From positions 141,571 to 205,570 of the forward strand of contig NZ_JACVEG010000007.1 in the NCBI RefSeq assembly GCF_014596725.1: a stretch of DNA of 64,000 bases. The letters are read 5' to 3'. Made by a program: the position numbers and the translations under genes. Below the pieces are notes generated by a model, which made no database searches, had not been told where the DNA came from, and worked only from the letters and a program-made list of their open reading frames with translations. Below, piece by piece: positions 26,913 to 35,313 of this stretch. The stretch comes from Vibrio sp. Y2-5. GTDB lineage: Bacteria; Pseudomonadota; Gammaproteobacteria; Enterobacterales; Vibrionaceae. Positions within the stretch are counted from its first letter, which is position 1, and every line of letters begins with the position of its first letter.

Positions 26913-28217
26913 ATGCAACTCATCCACCACGGCGGTAAAAATACAGTTACAGGTTCGTGTCACGAGCTGGTATTCGGTGACCGTTCTATTCTTATTGATT
27001 GCGGTATGTTTCAAGGTGCAGATGCGCAGCAACTTACCGAACCATTTCTTTTAGATAACGTGAAAGCGTTAGTACTTACTCACGCGCATATAGACCATAT
27101 AGGGCGCTTGCCTTGGCTCATCACTCAAGAGTTTGATAAACCCATTTACTGCACCAAAGCAACGGCTGAGTTAGTGCCTTTGATGATTGATGATGGGCTT
27201 AAAATTCAGCAAGGCCTAACGTTAGAAGCTCGCAAGCCGATCATTGAAGCGATCATTCGTCTGCTTCATCCGGTGGATTATTATCGCTGGATTGATGTCG
27301 ATACTTTCCGCTGTCGATTTAATCCGGCTGGTCACATATTAGGATCTGCGTATTTAGAAGTGGAGCTTCCAAATCAGGAACTTGTGGTGTTTTCTGGCGA
27401 TTTAGGTCCAAGCAATACTCCGCTATTACCTGATCCTTTACCGCCTAAGCAAGCAGACTATCTGGTAATTGAAACAACTTATGGTAATACCAAACACGAA
27501 GGGGTAGAGCACCGGTCTCAGAAACTAAGAGAGATCATCGATCGTTCTTTGTCTGATGGTGGCACAATCCTTATTCCGGCGTTTAGTGTCGGGCGAACTC
27601 AAGAGTTGTTATTCGATATCGAGCAATTGATTCATGAACACCAACTCGATTCTAAACTGCCTATCATTCTTGATTCACCTATGGCGCAAAAGGTCACCTT
27701 GTCTTATCAAAAATTCAGAAGTCTTTGGGGTGAGGAAGCTAAACAACGTCTGAAAATGCATCGCCATCCACTCGCGTTTGAACAATGTATTACGGTTGGC
27801 GACCATCAAGCGCATCAAGAACTGGTGAATCGTCTGGTTTCAACAGGAGAACCTGCGATTGTGGTAGCTGCCTCTGGCATGTGCGAAGGCGGGAGAATTA
27901 TGGATTATCTCAAAGCTCTTTTACCTGATGAGAGAACAGATGTGATTTTTGCAGGCTTCCAGGCTGAGGGGACGCTAGGTAAATGTATTCAACAGGGGAA
28001 CAAAACAGTTTGGATTGATGAAGAAGGAGTGTCAGTAAACGCTCACGTTCATACTATGTCAGGCTATTCTGCTCATGCAGATAGTGATGACCTACTCAAG
28101 TTTGTTGAAGGTATACCAAGCAAACCTAAGCAGATTCATCTCATTCACGGAGAGCTCGAATCCAAGCAGGCTTTTGCTGAGCTATTACGTAGTAAAGGAT
28201 ATGAGGTAGTGGAGTGA
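26913..28217 (+). CDS. rjg: Metallo-beta-lactamase/beta-CASP RNase-like protein, rjg (right border of O-antigen locus)
   Basis: ATG 26913 with AGGGAG 8 bp upstream gives 434 residues. The metallo-beta-lactamase core has THAHIDHIG (HxHxDH) at about residue 55 and GHILGSAYLE; the beta-CASP insertion holds IPAFSVGRTQELL and VVAASGMCEGGRI, and HTMSGYSAHADSD follows. These are CPSF-73/YSH1-type features, so an mRNA 3'-processing-like nuclease is expected. The gene marks the right end of the O-antigen region in V. cholerae, where it is known as rjg. Its physiological RNA targets are not known to me. Confidence 0.88.
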   Translation: MQLIHHGGKNTVTGSCHELVFGDRSILIDCGMFQGADAQQLTEPFLLDNVKALVLTHAHIDHIGRLPWLITQEFDKPIYCTKATAELVPLMIDDGLKIQQGLTLEARKPIIEAIIRLLHPVDYYRWIDVDTFRCRFNPAGHILGSAYLEVELPNQELVVFSGDLGPSNTPLLPDPLPPKQADYLVIETTYGNTKHEGVEHRSQKLREIIDRSLSDGGTILIPAFSVGRTQELLFDIEQLIHEHQLDSKLPIILDSPMAQKVTLSYQKFRSLWGEEAKQRLKMHRHPLAFEQCITVGDHQAHQELVNRLVSTGEPAIVVAASGMCEGGRIMDYLKALLPDERTDVIFAGFQAEGTLGKCIQQGNKTVWIDEEGVSVNAHVHTMSGYSAHADSDDLLKFVEGIPSKPKQIHLIHGELESKQAFAELLRSKGYEVVE

Positions 28218-28222
28218 TGAAA

Positions 28223-28258
28223 CTCCTCCCCTTCTGAAGGGGAGGTTGGGTGGGGTTG
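28223..28258 (+). repeat. REP-like palindromic repeat A
   Basis: A hairpin with 10-bp arms (CCTCCCCTTC at 28225-28234, GAAGGGGAGG at 28236-28245) is followed by TTGGGTGGGGTT. The same hairpin-plus-tail appears inverted at 28303-28347 and 28748-28781. Confidence 0.85.
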
Positions 28259-28302
28259 TTTCCACGGAACTTAATAAATATTGCAATTATTAATAAGTAT
28301 CG

Positions 28303-28347
28303 TTGGTTCAACCCCCTCTAACTCCCCCCTCATCTGAGGGGGAGAAC
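28303..28347 (-). repeat. REP-like palindromic repeat B, inverted relative to A
   Basis: The tail, reading as AACCCCCTCTAA, comes first and a hairpin CTCCCCCCTCA/TGAGGGGGAG with a one-base bulge follows. A and B together form a doublet of about 125 bp that could fold into one long hairpin, the layout called a REPIN in other genomes. Confidence 0.8.
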
Positions 28348-28362
28348 TAAGAGCAATTTGTC

Positions 28363-28719
28363 ATGAATAATCTCTTTAATGTTCCGCAATATAAAAAGCT
28401 TCGCCAGAGCTTGAGAACAAGCATGACGGAACCTGAAAAACGATTGTGGTTCCGTATTCGTAATAATCACTTAGGTGTTAAGTTTCGACGTCAACATGGT
28501 ATAGGTCGATATATTGTTGATTTCTATTGTCCGAAGAAGAAATTGATTGTTGAAATTGATGGAGATAGCCATTTCACCAATTCAGCTAAAGAAAGTGATG
28601 AAATTCGGGATGAATGTATGATTTCTTTAGGGTTGAAAGTGTTACGGGTAACTAATTCTCAGGTTATGTCGGATTTAGATAGTGTAGTTGATTTGATTTT
28701 AAGTGAGGTCGGTGACTGA
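28363..28719 (+). CDS. DUF559 protein, Vsr/PD-(D/E)XK endonuclease-like
   Basis: The 118-residue protein starts MNNLFNVPQYKKLRQSLR and has TEPEKRLWFRIRNNHLGVKFRRQHGIGRYIVDFYCP, then IVEIDGDSH. The D-(x)n-E-x-D pattern (VDFYC, VEIDG) matches the DUF559 nuclease-like fold related to Vsr mismatch endonuclease. Function is unknown for most members. The gene is bracketed by three copies of one palindromic repeat, which suggests a link between protein and repeats, as for RAYT transposases and REPs. Confidence 0.85.
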   Translation: MNNLFNVPQYKKLRQSLRTSMTEPEKRLWFRIRNNHLGVKFRRQHGIGRYIVDFYCPKKKLIVEIDGDSHFTNSAKESDEIRDECMISLGLKVLRVTNSQVMSDLDSVVDLILSEVGD

Positions 28720-28747
28720 ATTGTAACTCTTTTACGTTTAGTGGAGG

Positions 28748-28781
28748 AAACCCCACCTAGCCTCCCCTTGAAAAGGGGAGG
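28748..28781 (-). repeat. REP-like palindromic repeat C, inverted relative to A
   Basis: AACCCCACCTAG is followed by a hairpin with 9-bp perfect arms CCTCCCCTT (28761-28769) and AAGGGGAGG (28773-28781). Read on the other strand it matches repeat A along hairpin and tail. A and C thus form imperfect terminal inverted repeats around the DUF559 gene. Confidence 0.85.
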
Positions 28782-28814
28782 AATAGAGCGTTTATAAACT
28801 CATTCAGGCATGCC

Positions 28815-29384
28815 TCACAATACACCTATAACCATCTTACGCATATACTCCACAACTTCTGCTTCAAACCAAGGGTTTTTCTTCAACCAAAGAGTGTTCC
28901 GAGGTGAAGGGTGTGGAAGTGGTATAAACCTCGGTGCCCACTTTTGCCATTGCTGTACGGTTTCTGTGAGGGTTACGGGTTTATCTTTTAGGTAGTAATT
29001 TTGCGCGTACTGACCGATCAGTAAGGTCATTTCTATATTCGGTAATTCGGCTAGCACTCTTTGATGCCAGTGTGGGGCACATTCTTTTCTTGGCGGTAAA
29101 TCGCCACTGTTACCTTTGCCGGGATAGCATAAGCCCATTGGCATGATGGCAATTTTTTCTGGGTTATAGAATGTCTCTTTATCGATATCCAGCCAGCTTC
29201 GTAGTCGATTGCCACTGGGGTCATTCCAAGGAATAGAAGTCTCGTGTACTTTTACTCCCGGAGCTTGCCCGATGATGAGCAACTTAGCGTCTTTGCTAGC
29301 CTGAATAATCGGGTTTGCACCTAAGGGAAGTGAGTGAGCACATACATCACAAGCTCTGATTTCCCTGAGTAGAAGATCTAACAT
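28815..29384 (-). CDS. Uracil-DNA glycosylase family protein
   Basis: The 189-residue protein has the family's IIGQAPGVKVHETS motif and a late HPSPRN motif, and a paired Cys region near the N-terminus (RACDVCA). Residues PWNDPSGNRLRSWL match the group found in Vibrio and Haemophilus. It would remove damaged bases, but whether this subgroup acts on uracil is not known from sequence. Its ATG overlaps the stop of the dehydrogenase gene upstream (TGATG), so the two are co-translated. Confidence 0.85.
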   Translation of the reverse strand: MLDLLLREIRACDVCAHSLPLGANPIIQASKDAKLLIIGQAPGVKVHETSIPWNDPSGNRLRSWLDIDKETFYNPEKIAIMPMGLCYPGKGNSGDLPPRKECAPHWHQRVLAELPNIEMTLLIGQYAQNYYLKDKPVTLTETVQQWQKWAPRFIPLPHPSPRNTLWLKKNPWFEAEVVEYMRKMVIGVL

Positions 29385-30310
29385 CAGTAGCCTTTATCAA
29401 AATCAATTCGATTTTCTAGTTGGAAGCCATCTCGCCATAAACGGTAGTTGTGAGCAAAAATTTCAACCACCTGATGTGGAAAACTCAAGGCTGCTATGTG
29501 TGGTGTGATAGTGATACTACTATGTTGCCAGAAAGGGTGTTCTGTTATTAGTGGCTCATTGATGAACACATCAAGAAAGGCGTGTTTGATATGCCCATGT
29601 TCAATAGCAGGAATCAAATCTTCTTCAATCAAAATAGCACCGCGTCCAACATTAAACAGCAGAGCGTTTGAGCAGTAACCCAATGTTTTAGCGTTTAACA
29701 GCCCTTTAGTTTCTGCGGTATTTGGTAAGGTGTTAACGACGATATCAGCGCGTTTCATGGCGTTTTCGAGTTCATTGATATGATAAGTATCATGAAATCT
29801 TCCCGATTTTGCAGGAATGCCCGTCGTATTCACGCCTATCACCTTGATACCTAGTGCCGCGGCTGCTGAAGAGAGGTGAGAACTGATAGAACCAGTGCCG
29901 AGTATGAGCATCACCTTGGTATCAAGGGATTGATATAAGTGTTGCTGCCATTGATGTTGAGCTTGCTGCTTCTCATACGTTGCAAAGTGACGGAAATGGC
30001 TAATTGTGTAACCTAAAACATATTCGGATATTTGCTGGCCGAAGATGCCTTTCACATTGGTCAGCTCGTAGTCTTTTCGAAGATGAGGTGCAGTTAAAGC
30101 ATCTACACCTGCATAAGCGGATTGTAGCCATTCTAGCTTTGGGAAGTCATCAAGGCATTTCGCAGCCATGGGAGGCGCAGCCAAAAGTATCGACGCTTCT
30201 TCTCTTTGTTCTGTGATGACTAAGTCTTCAAGCATCAATGATTCAACGTTTTCTCGATAAACGTCGTTTTGTTCCGTCAAAATATAAAGCTTGTGAGTGA
30301 AATTGTTCAT
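29384..30310 (-). CDS. D-isomer specific 2-hydroxyacid dehydrogenase
   Basis: The 308-residue protein has the NAD(P) motif LILGTGSISSHLSSAA at about residue 136 and the catalytic set: Arg in FNVGRGAIL, Glu in DVFINEPL and His in ITPHIAAL. This is the GhrA-like clade of short D-2-hydroxyacid dehydrogenases, which reduce glyoxylate or hydroxypyruvate; the exact substrate is uncertain. It leads a two-gene operon with the glycosylase-like gene. Confidence 0.88.
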   Translation of the reverse strand: MNNFTHKLYILTEQNDVYRENVESLMLEDLVITEQREEASILLAAPPMAAKCLDDFPKLEWLQSAYAGVDALTAPHLRKDYELTNVKGIFGQQISEYVLGYTISHFRHFATYEKQQAQHQWQQHLYQSLDTKVMLILGTGSISSHLSSAAAALGIKVIGVNTTGIPAKSGRFHDTYHINELENAMKRADIVVNTLPNTAETKGLLNAKTLGYCSNALLFNVGRGAILIEEDLIPAIEHGHIKHAFLDVFINEPLITEHPFWQHSSITITPHIAALSFPHQVVEIFAHNYRLWRDGFQLENRIDFDKGY

Positions 30311-30382
30311 AAGAGCGGCTTTTTTCCCCGTTGGTTATCCAGTACACTTCCGCTGTCTATTTTCCTCAACGGTTGAGTGCTT

Positions 30383-30970
30383 ATGCTCCAAAATCCTGTA
30401 CAGGTTCGTCTAGAAAAGTTCGAGCCTTGGCAACAAATTACCTTCATGGCTTGCTTGTGTGAGCGTATGTACCCTAACTATGCCATGTTTTGTGAAAATA
30501 CTGAATTTGCTCATGCCCGTGTATATCGCGATATTTTAGATAGCGTGTGGGAGCAGCTCACAGTCAAAACGGCCAAAGTGAACTTTGAGCATCAATTAGA
30601 GAAGTTAGAAGAGATCATCCCGAACTCTGAAGATTTCGATATGTATGCCGTTTATCCTGCCATAGATGCTTGTGTGGCTTTGTCTACCTTGCTACACGGC
30701 TTGCTAGACCGTGACTACCTGTTTGAAAACATGTTAGAAGTCAGTCAGATATCGGTAACCACTGTCGCTCAATTGGAAGAAGCTCAAACGGGTGAAGAGA
30801 TCACTAACGAAAACCAAAAGCAGAACGAAGCAGTTTGTGCTGAATGGGACGTTCAGTGGGCAATTTATCGTCCGCTGCGTGAAGCTGAAGGTCGTGATAT
30901 CAATCTAATTAAAGATTTACGCCAAGAACTTCGTGATGAAGGCGAAAGCAACATTGGTGTGACTCTCTAA
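30383..30970 (+). CDS. yjaG: YjaG family (DUF416) protein
   Basis: ATG 30383 gives 195 residues (GTG 30377 would add two). The start LQNPVQVRLEKFEPWQQITFMACLCERMYPNY is close to E. coli YjaG, which also lies near hupA and nfi. The protein is all-helical by appearance, soluble and of unknown function. Its position upstream of hupA is conserved in the gamma-proteobacteria. Confidence 0.88.
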   Translation: MLQNPVQVRLEKFEPWQQITFMACLCERMYPNYAMFCENTEFAHARVYRDILDSVWEQLTVKTAKVNFEHQLEKLEEIIPNSEDFDMYAVYPAIDACVALSTLLHGLLDRDYLFENMLEVSQISVTTVAQLEEAQTGEEITNENQKQNEAVCAEWDVQWAIYRPLREAEGRDINLIKDLRQELRDEGESNIGVTL

Positions 30971-30992
30971 CTCTGTTTAGGTTTTACGAGCT

Positions 30993-31277
30993 ATGTTTCT
31001 ATCTAAAAAAATAGCGCAGTTGAAAAGTGCAGTAAGTAGCAAGGTTGTTCGAGCGTTAGATTTTCATTCGCGCATTTGGGTGATTCGAATATCTGAATCG
31101 AGATTGAAAGATGAATCCTTTGTTATCAACGAAGATAGTTTTCAAGAACCTTTACAGTGGATGAAGCGTCGTAATTACACTCCCGTGATGCTAGAACAGG
31201 TCGAGGATATGCAACGATCTCAGGTTCGTATTTTTCACTTTGACCAACAGACGCATCATCTCTTGCGGGTTAAGTAA
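30993..31277 (+). CDS. Small conserved-looking hypothetical protein
   Basis: The 94-residue protein is soluble, basic and has no motif I recognise (MFLSKKIAQLKSAVSSK at the start). It begins 22 bp after yjaG on the same strand and is probably co-transcribed. The reading frame fills the gap cleanly with core-like codon use, which supports a real gene. Confidence 0.65.
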   Translation: MFLSKKIAQLKSAVSSKVVRALDFHSRIWVIRISESRLKDESFVINEDSFQEPLQWMKRRNYTPVMLEQVEDMQRSQVRIFHFDQQTHHLLRVK

Positions 31278-31331
31278 CCATTCTTTTTTATATTGCCCTA
31301 AGTGAGTTGCGCTAAGGGCAATCTCACTCAG

Positions 31332-32390
31332 TTACTCGTCATTGTCGCGACTTTCAATCACACTGTGTGCTTGTTTCCAGCGCTCCCAGCGTTCAACCGC
31401 TAATTTTTGCATGTTGGTTGTACGGTCAGCTTCATCAATAATCTCTTCACCAATCAAATTCTCAAAAATATCCTCCAACGTTAACAGACCTTGAACAGTT
31501 CCATATTCGTCAACCAACATCGCCAGTTGTGAACGGTTTTCGATCATTTGCTCAAAAGCCTTGGGTAAAGAGATAGTGTTCAGCAGAACATGCAATGGCC
31601 GCATAACACTACCTATTTGCTTTTCTCCTTTTCCCTTTTGTTGCAGTCTAAACAGCTCTAATCGGTGCACAAAACCAAGGATGTTGTCTTTGTTCTCGCT
31701 ATAGATCAGTGGTCGGGAAAACGGTGTGTTTTTGTGTTGGGACAAAAACTCATTGATGGTCATTGTGGCATCAACTCTAAAAAGCACTCTTCTCGGTGTC
31801 ATTGCCTGAATTGCCGGCACGTTTTGAATGTTCAATAAATTGTAGAGAATTTTGGATTCACCAGAAGTAAACTCGCCACTCTCATTGGCGAGCTGAGCCA
31901 TCGCTGACAACTCATCACGAACTTTGGGCGTTGTTCGGTTGCGAGTAAGCACATGAGTGATCTTTTTAGACATCCAAACGAAAGGTAAAAGCAACAATAC
32001 CATCCAGTTCAGGATCTTTGCGGTAAACGGAGCAAGTTGTCGCCAGTAAGTTGCACCAATAGTCTTAGGCACTATTTCTGAAAGAAAAAGGATACCGAGC
32101 GTTAATATGGCTGAAAATAATCCCAGCCACTGACTGCCAAATACGACAGATGCTTGAGCGCCCGCTCCCGCAGCCCCTGCTGTATGCGCAATGGTGTTTA
32201 GCGTCAAAATTGAGGCCAGAGGTTGGTCAATATCGGCTTTTAGGCGTTCCAGTTTTTGTGCGCAAGGATGATTTTGTTGACGTAACTGTGCCAAATAACT
32301 TGGCGTAATACTCAGTATCACGGCTTCAAGAATCGAACAAATAAACGACACGCCAATCGCAATCAAGACGTAAATCGTGAGTAGAAACAT
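31332..32390 (-). CDS. CNNM transmembrane domain protein with CBS pair (hemolysin/CorB-like)
   Basis: Residues 1-150 or so form the DUF21/CNNM membrane domain (three or four helices, with the conserved SEIVPKTIGATYW). A Bateman pair of CBS domains follows (about 195-320), ending in VDEYGTVQGLLTLEDIFENLIGEEI. The C-terminal CorC/HlyC domain of longer relatives is missing, and at 352 residues the protein ends soon after the second CBS. Such proteins are linked to magnesium or cobalt transport; the substrate here is unknown. Confidence 0.88.
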   Translation of the reverse strand: MFLLTIYVLIAIGVSFICSILEAVILSITPSYLAQLRQQNHPCAQKLERLKADIDQPLASILTLNTIAHTAGAAGAGAQASVVFGSQWLGLFSAILTLGILFLSEIVPKTIGATYWRQLAPFTAKILNWMVLLLLPFVWMSKKITHVLTRNRTTPKVRDELSAMAQLANESGEFTSGESKILYNLLNIQNVPAIQAMTPRRVLFRVDATMTINEFLSQHKNTPFSRPLIYSENKDNILGFVHRLELFRLQQKGKGEKQIGSVMRPLHVLLNTISLPKAFEQMIENRSQLAMLVDEYGTVQGLLTLEDIFENLIGEEIIDEADRTTNMQKLAVERWERWKQAHSVIESRDNDE

Positions 32391-32648
32391 GAGTACTCCT
32401 TAGGTAAGAGAGCGAAATACACCCTAATATTTCAGATGTTTCAACACATTGATGCTTATTTAATAAGGCTTTTTTGCGGTAAAGCAAGGGGATATGCAGC
32501 CAATTGATTTAGCAAATTGTGAGTTAATGCTCAGAATATGGTTAAAACTACGTCAGATAAGCAGATCTTGCGTGACAAACCTTTGCCAGCTGGGGCACTT
32601 ATGCTTTAGAGTGAAGCGAATTCGATAACCTATCAGAAGGGAAAACTA

Positions 32649-32921
32649 ATGAACAAGACCCAATTAATCGACTTTATCGCAGAAAAAGCAGACCTATCTA
32701 AAGCTCAAGCTAAAGCTGCTCTTGAAGCGACTCTAGGCGCAGTTGAAGGTGCACTAAAAGATGGTGACCAAGTTCAACTAATTGGTTTTGGTACATTCAA
32801 AGTAAATCATCGTGCAGCTCGCACTGGCCGTAACCCAAAAACTGGTGCTGAGATTCAAATCGCTGCAGCAAATGTACCTGCATTCGTAGCAGGTAAAGCA
32901 CTGAAAGATTCTGTTAAGTAA
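32649..32921 (+). CDS. hupA: DNA-binding protein HU-alpha
   Basis: At 90 residues the protein is full length for [45 protein letters not shown] (the DNA-bending arm) and a C-terminal KALKDSVK. It is an architectural nucleoid protein. An AGAAGGG ribosome site lies 8 bp before the ATG. The 258-bp upstream gap holds its promoter region, with TATGCT and TTTAGA as possible -10 words but no clear -35. A terminator follows. Confidence 0.97.
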   Translation: MNKTQLIDFIAEKADLSKAQAKAALEATLGAVEGALKDGDQVQLIGFGTFKVNHRAARTGRNPKTGAEIQIAAANVPAFVAGKALKDSVK

Positions 32922-32930
32922 TCTATACTA

Positions 32931-32960
32931 CGCCGAGGTAGTCTTATCTCGGCGTTCTTT
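32931..32960 (+). terminator. Terminator after hupA
   Basis: CGCCGAG (32931-32937) pairs with CTCGGCG (32948-32954) and is followed by TTCTTTTCT. It ends four bases before the DUF1481 start codon, so that gene depends on read-through or a promoter inside this stretch. Confidence 0.75.
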
Positions 32961-32963
32961 TCT

Positions 32964-33656
32964 ATGAAAAAAATTCTTTCCTCTGTTATCGCTGCCACTC
33001 TTATTGCGGGATGTTCTTCTTCCGTCGACACATCTAACTTCGCTCAAATGAGTCAGTTTTCTGGTGGTCAACGTACCGGAGATGCAACCAGTTATTACTG
33101 GTACACCGAAAGTGCATCTCAAGCTTTATCTGCTTCTGATCATGTTACCTCTGAAACCTATGGTTGGTATGAAACCTCTTACCGTTGGGATGAAGGAAGT
33201 GTGCGTGAAGTGGTTCGTAAAGGTGAGCAACTCAAAGATGGTGACTTGGTTCCTTATACTGCACATGTCCGTTTTAATAAGGATGGCGAAGCGGTATATC
33301 AGCAGTACAGAGTGAACAAGAAAATTTTACCTCTCAACGAAGGGCAATTAGAACGCTACGTTTTAGAAGCAAACGCCATTACCAAAATGACTAAAGACCA
33401 AAATAAACAAGGTCTTGAGCTTATTCAGGGGTATTGGGATGGTTCGACATTTGAACGTTGTAACGGACCCGATTACAACAAGGTTGAGTTTAACCATACG
33501 CTTCCTAATTTCGTTATGAGTCGCTTGTCTACTTTGGATAACTACATTGGTTTTCTAGGGAAAATCCGCAATAACACCGTTTATATCGATGAATTGCTCA
33601 TTCTTGCAGATGACGATCACGACTGTATCGAAAGGCCTCAGTTGATAACTGAATAA
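32964..33656 (+). CDS. DUF1481 lipoprotein (YjaH-like)
   Basis: The 230-residue protein begins with a lipoprotein signal (MKKILSSVIAATLIAGCSSS, lipid-bearing Cys at 17). The mature part has the DUF1481 pattern with paired Trp/Tyr segments. E. coli YjaH lies in the same place after hupA. Function unknown; location is probably the periplasmic face of a membrane. No Asp at position +2 argues against inner-membrane retention. Confidence 0.85.
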   Translation: MKKILSSVIAATLIAGCSSSVDTSNFAQMSQFSGGQRTGDATSYYWYTESASQALSASDHVTSETYGWYETSYRWDEGSVREVVRKGEQLKDGDLVPYTAHVRFNKDGEAVYQQYRVNKKILPLNEGQLERYVLEANAITKMTKDQNKQGLELIQGYWDGSTFERCNGPDYNKVEFNHTLPNFVMSRLSTLDNYIGFLGKIRNNTVYIDELLILADDDHDCIERPQLITE

Positions 33657-33679
33657 CGTTTTTTGAGTTTCCAACCAAT

Positions 33680-33707
33680 AAAAAAGACGCTGAGTTTCCA
33701 CAGCGCC
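33680..33707 (-). terminator. Terminator after purD
   Basis: On the minus strand GGCGCTG and CAGCGTC form a 7-bp stem around TGGAAACT and are followed by TTTTTTATT. It lies 23 bp beyond the purD stop and also faces the end of the DUF1481 gene. Confidence 0.8.
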
Positions 33708-33729
33708 TTAATCTTAATTGCTTTAGCTA

Positions 33730-35025
33730 TTACTTATCAGCTTGTTGCTCGCGCGCGATAGCACGGTAGCCGATGTCATTACGGTAGAACACACCGTCCC
33801 ACTGAATTTGTTTAGTTAACTCATAAGCGCGTTGCTGTGCTTCAGATACTGTGTTGCCCAGTGCCGTTGCGCATAGAACGCGACCACCGTTAGTCACAAC
33901 ATTGCCGTCTTTGTCAGTTGTACCAGCGTGGAAAACTTTTTGACCTTCAACTTCAACTGTTGGTAAGCCAGAAATTACATCACCTTTGTTGTAATCGCCA
34001 GGGTAGCCCCCCGCAGCAAGTACAATACCGATAGAAGCGCGTGGATCCCACTTAGATTCCATTTGGTCTAACTTGCCATCAATAGCGGCCAGACAAAGTT
34101 CAACTAGGTCTGATTGCATACGCATCATGATAGGTTGAGTTTCTGGATCGCCGAAGCGGCAGTTGTATTCGATAACTTTAGGAGTACCCGCTTTGTCAAT
34201 CATAAGGCCAGCATACAAGAAACCTGTGTATGGATTACCTTCTGCAGCCATACCGCGTACTGTTGGGTAAATCACTTCCTGCATGATACGGTCATGAATT
34301 TCTTGAGTAACCACTGGAGCTGGAGAATAAGCGCCCATACCACCGGTGTTAGGACCTGTATCTTTGTCGCCTACGCGTTTATGGTCTTGGCTGGTGGCCA
34401 TAGGTAGCACATTTACACCATCAACCATTACGATGAAGCTTGCTTCTTCACCATCAAGGAACTCTTCCACAACAACACGGCTGCCAGCATCACCGAATGC
34501 ATTGCCAGCGAGCATGTCTTTAATCGCATCTTCTGCTTCTTCCAGCGTCATTGCGACAATCACGCCTTTACCAGCTGCAAGGCCGTCCGCTTTAACAACG
34601 ATAGGCGCACCTTGTTCACGAACGTAAGCCAATGCTGGCTCAATTTCTGTGAAGTTTGCGTATGCCGCCGTTGGAATGTTGTGACGAGCTAGAAAATCCT
34701 TAGTGAACGCTTTTGAACCTTCTAACTGAGCCGCAGCTTGCGTTGGGCCAAAGATAGGTAAGCCTGCTGCACGGAAAGCATCAACCACACCGATAACGAG
34801 TGGCGCTTCTGGGCCAACAATCGTTAAGTCAATTGCGTTTTCTTTTGCGAATGCGACTAAACCTGCAACATCTTCTACCTGAATCGCCACATTTTGCAGT
34901 TTAGGTTCAAGAGCTGTACCTGCATTACCCGGTGCGATAAAGATGTTTCTAACGTTCGGGTTTTGAGCAACTTTCCAACCAAGCGCATGTTCACGGCCGC
35001 CGGAACCAATAATTAATACATTCAT
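33730..35025 (-). CDS. purD: Phosphoribosylamine-glycine ligase (GAR synthetase)
   Basis: PurD makes glycinamide ribonucleotide in the second step of purine synthesis. The 431-residue ATP-grasp protein begins MNVLIIGSGGREHALGWK and has GPTQAAAQLEGSKAFTKDF and HKRVGDKDTGPNTGGMGAYSP, all strongly conserved. It is downstream of purH, as in E. coli, but the gap is 288 bp because an ERIC-like element lies between them. Confidence 0.98.
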   Translation of the reverse strand: MNVLIIGSGGREHALGWKVAQNPNVRNIFIAPGNAGTALEPKLQNVAIQVEDVAGLVAFAKENAIDLTIVGPEAPLVIGVVDAFRAAGLPIFGPTQAAAQLEGSKAFTKDFLARHNIPTAAYANFTEIEPALAYVREQGAPIVVKADGLAAGKGVIVAMTLEEAEDAIKDMLAGNAFGDAGSRVVVEEFLDGEEASFIVMVDGVNVLPMATSQDHKRVGDKDTGPNTGGMGAYSPAPVVTQEIHDRIMQEVIYPTVRGMAAEGNPYTGFLYAGLMIDKAGTPKVIEYNCRFGDPETQPIMMRMQSDLVELCLAAIDGKLDQMESKWDPRASIGIVLAAGGYPGDYNKGDVISGLPTVEVEGQKVFHAGTTDKDGNVVTNGGRVLCATALGNTVSEAQQRAYELTKQIQWDGVFYRNDIGYRAIAREQQADK

Positions 35026-35184
35026 TCTTTAAAATCCTTATAGCTGCGCCAATGCCATTATTTCTGTGTCAAAAGAGCTCATTTATGCTTATAAACTGCG
35101 CGCTTTTTCCTTGAACTAAAGCCATTGGCTTGCTCTAACGCATTTCAAAATATCAGATATTTAAAATGCAAAAATATCAAAAAT

Positions 35185-35312
35185 GTTTACTCAAAATAGT
35201 TGGTGATGTAGCTAGGCGACAATTGAGCACTTCCCCAGAAGCATAGATATCTATGGACTGGGGAGGGAGAAAGCCGTTAATGCCGCTACAACGCCAAATA
35301 TGAAGAGTAAAA
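35185..35312. repeat. ERIC-like 128-bp imperfect palindrome
   Basis: The ends mirror each other (TTTACTC...TGTAGC on the left, and the reverse complement of GCTACA...GAGTAAA on the right). The centre reads CCCCAGAAGC...GGACTGGGGAGGGAG, close to the ERIC consensus CCCCAGGAGC...TGACTGGGGTGAGCG. Length fits the known 127-bp element. It abuts the purH stop codon and lies in the purH-purD transcript, where it would form a long RNA hairpin. Confidence 0.7.
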
Positions 35313-35313
35313 A

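Noticed and set aside
28223..28258. Rho-independent terminator of rjg
   Set aside because: The stem lacks a T-tract and recurs, with its tail, in two inverted copies, so it is better read as a repeat. It could still stop transcription to some degree.
31292..31322. Terminator between the 94-residue gene and the CNNM gene
   Set aside because: An 8-bp stem is present (ATTGCCCT/AGGGCAAT) but no T-tract follows on either strand.
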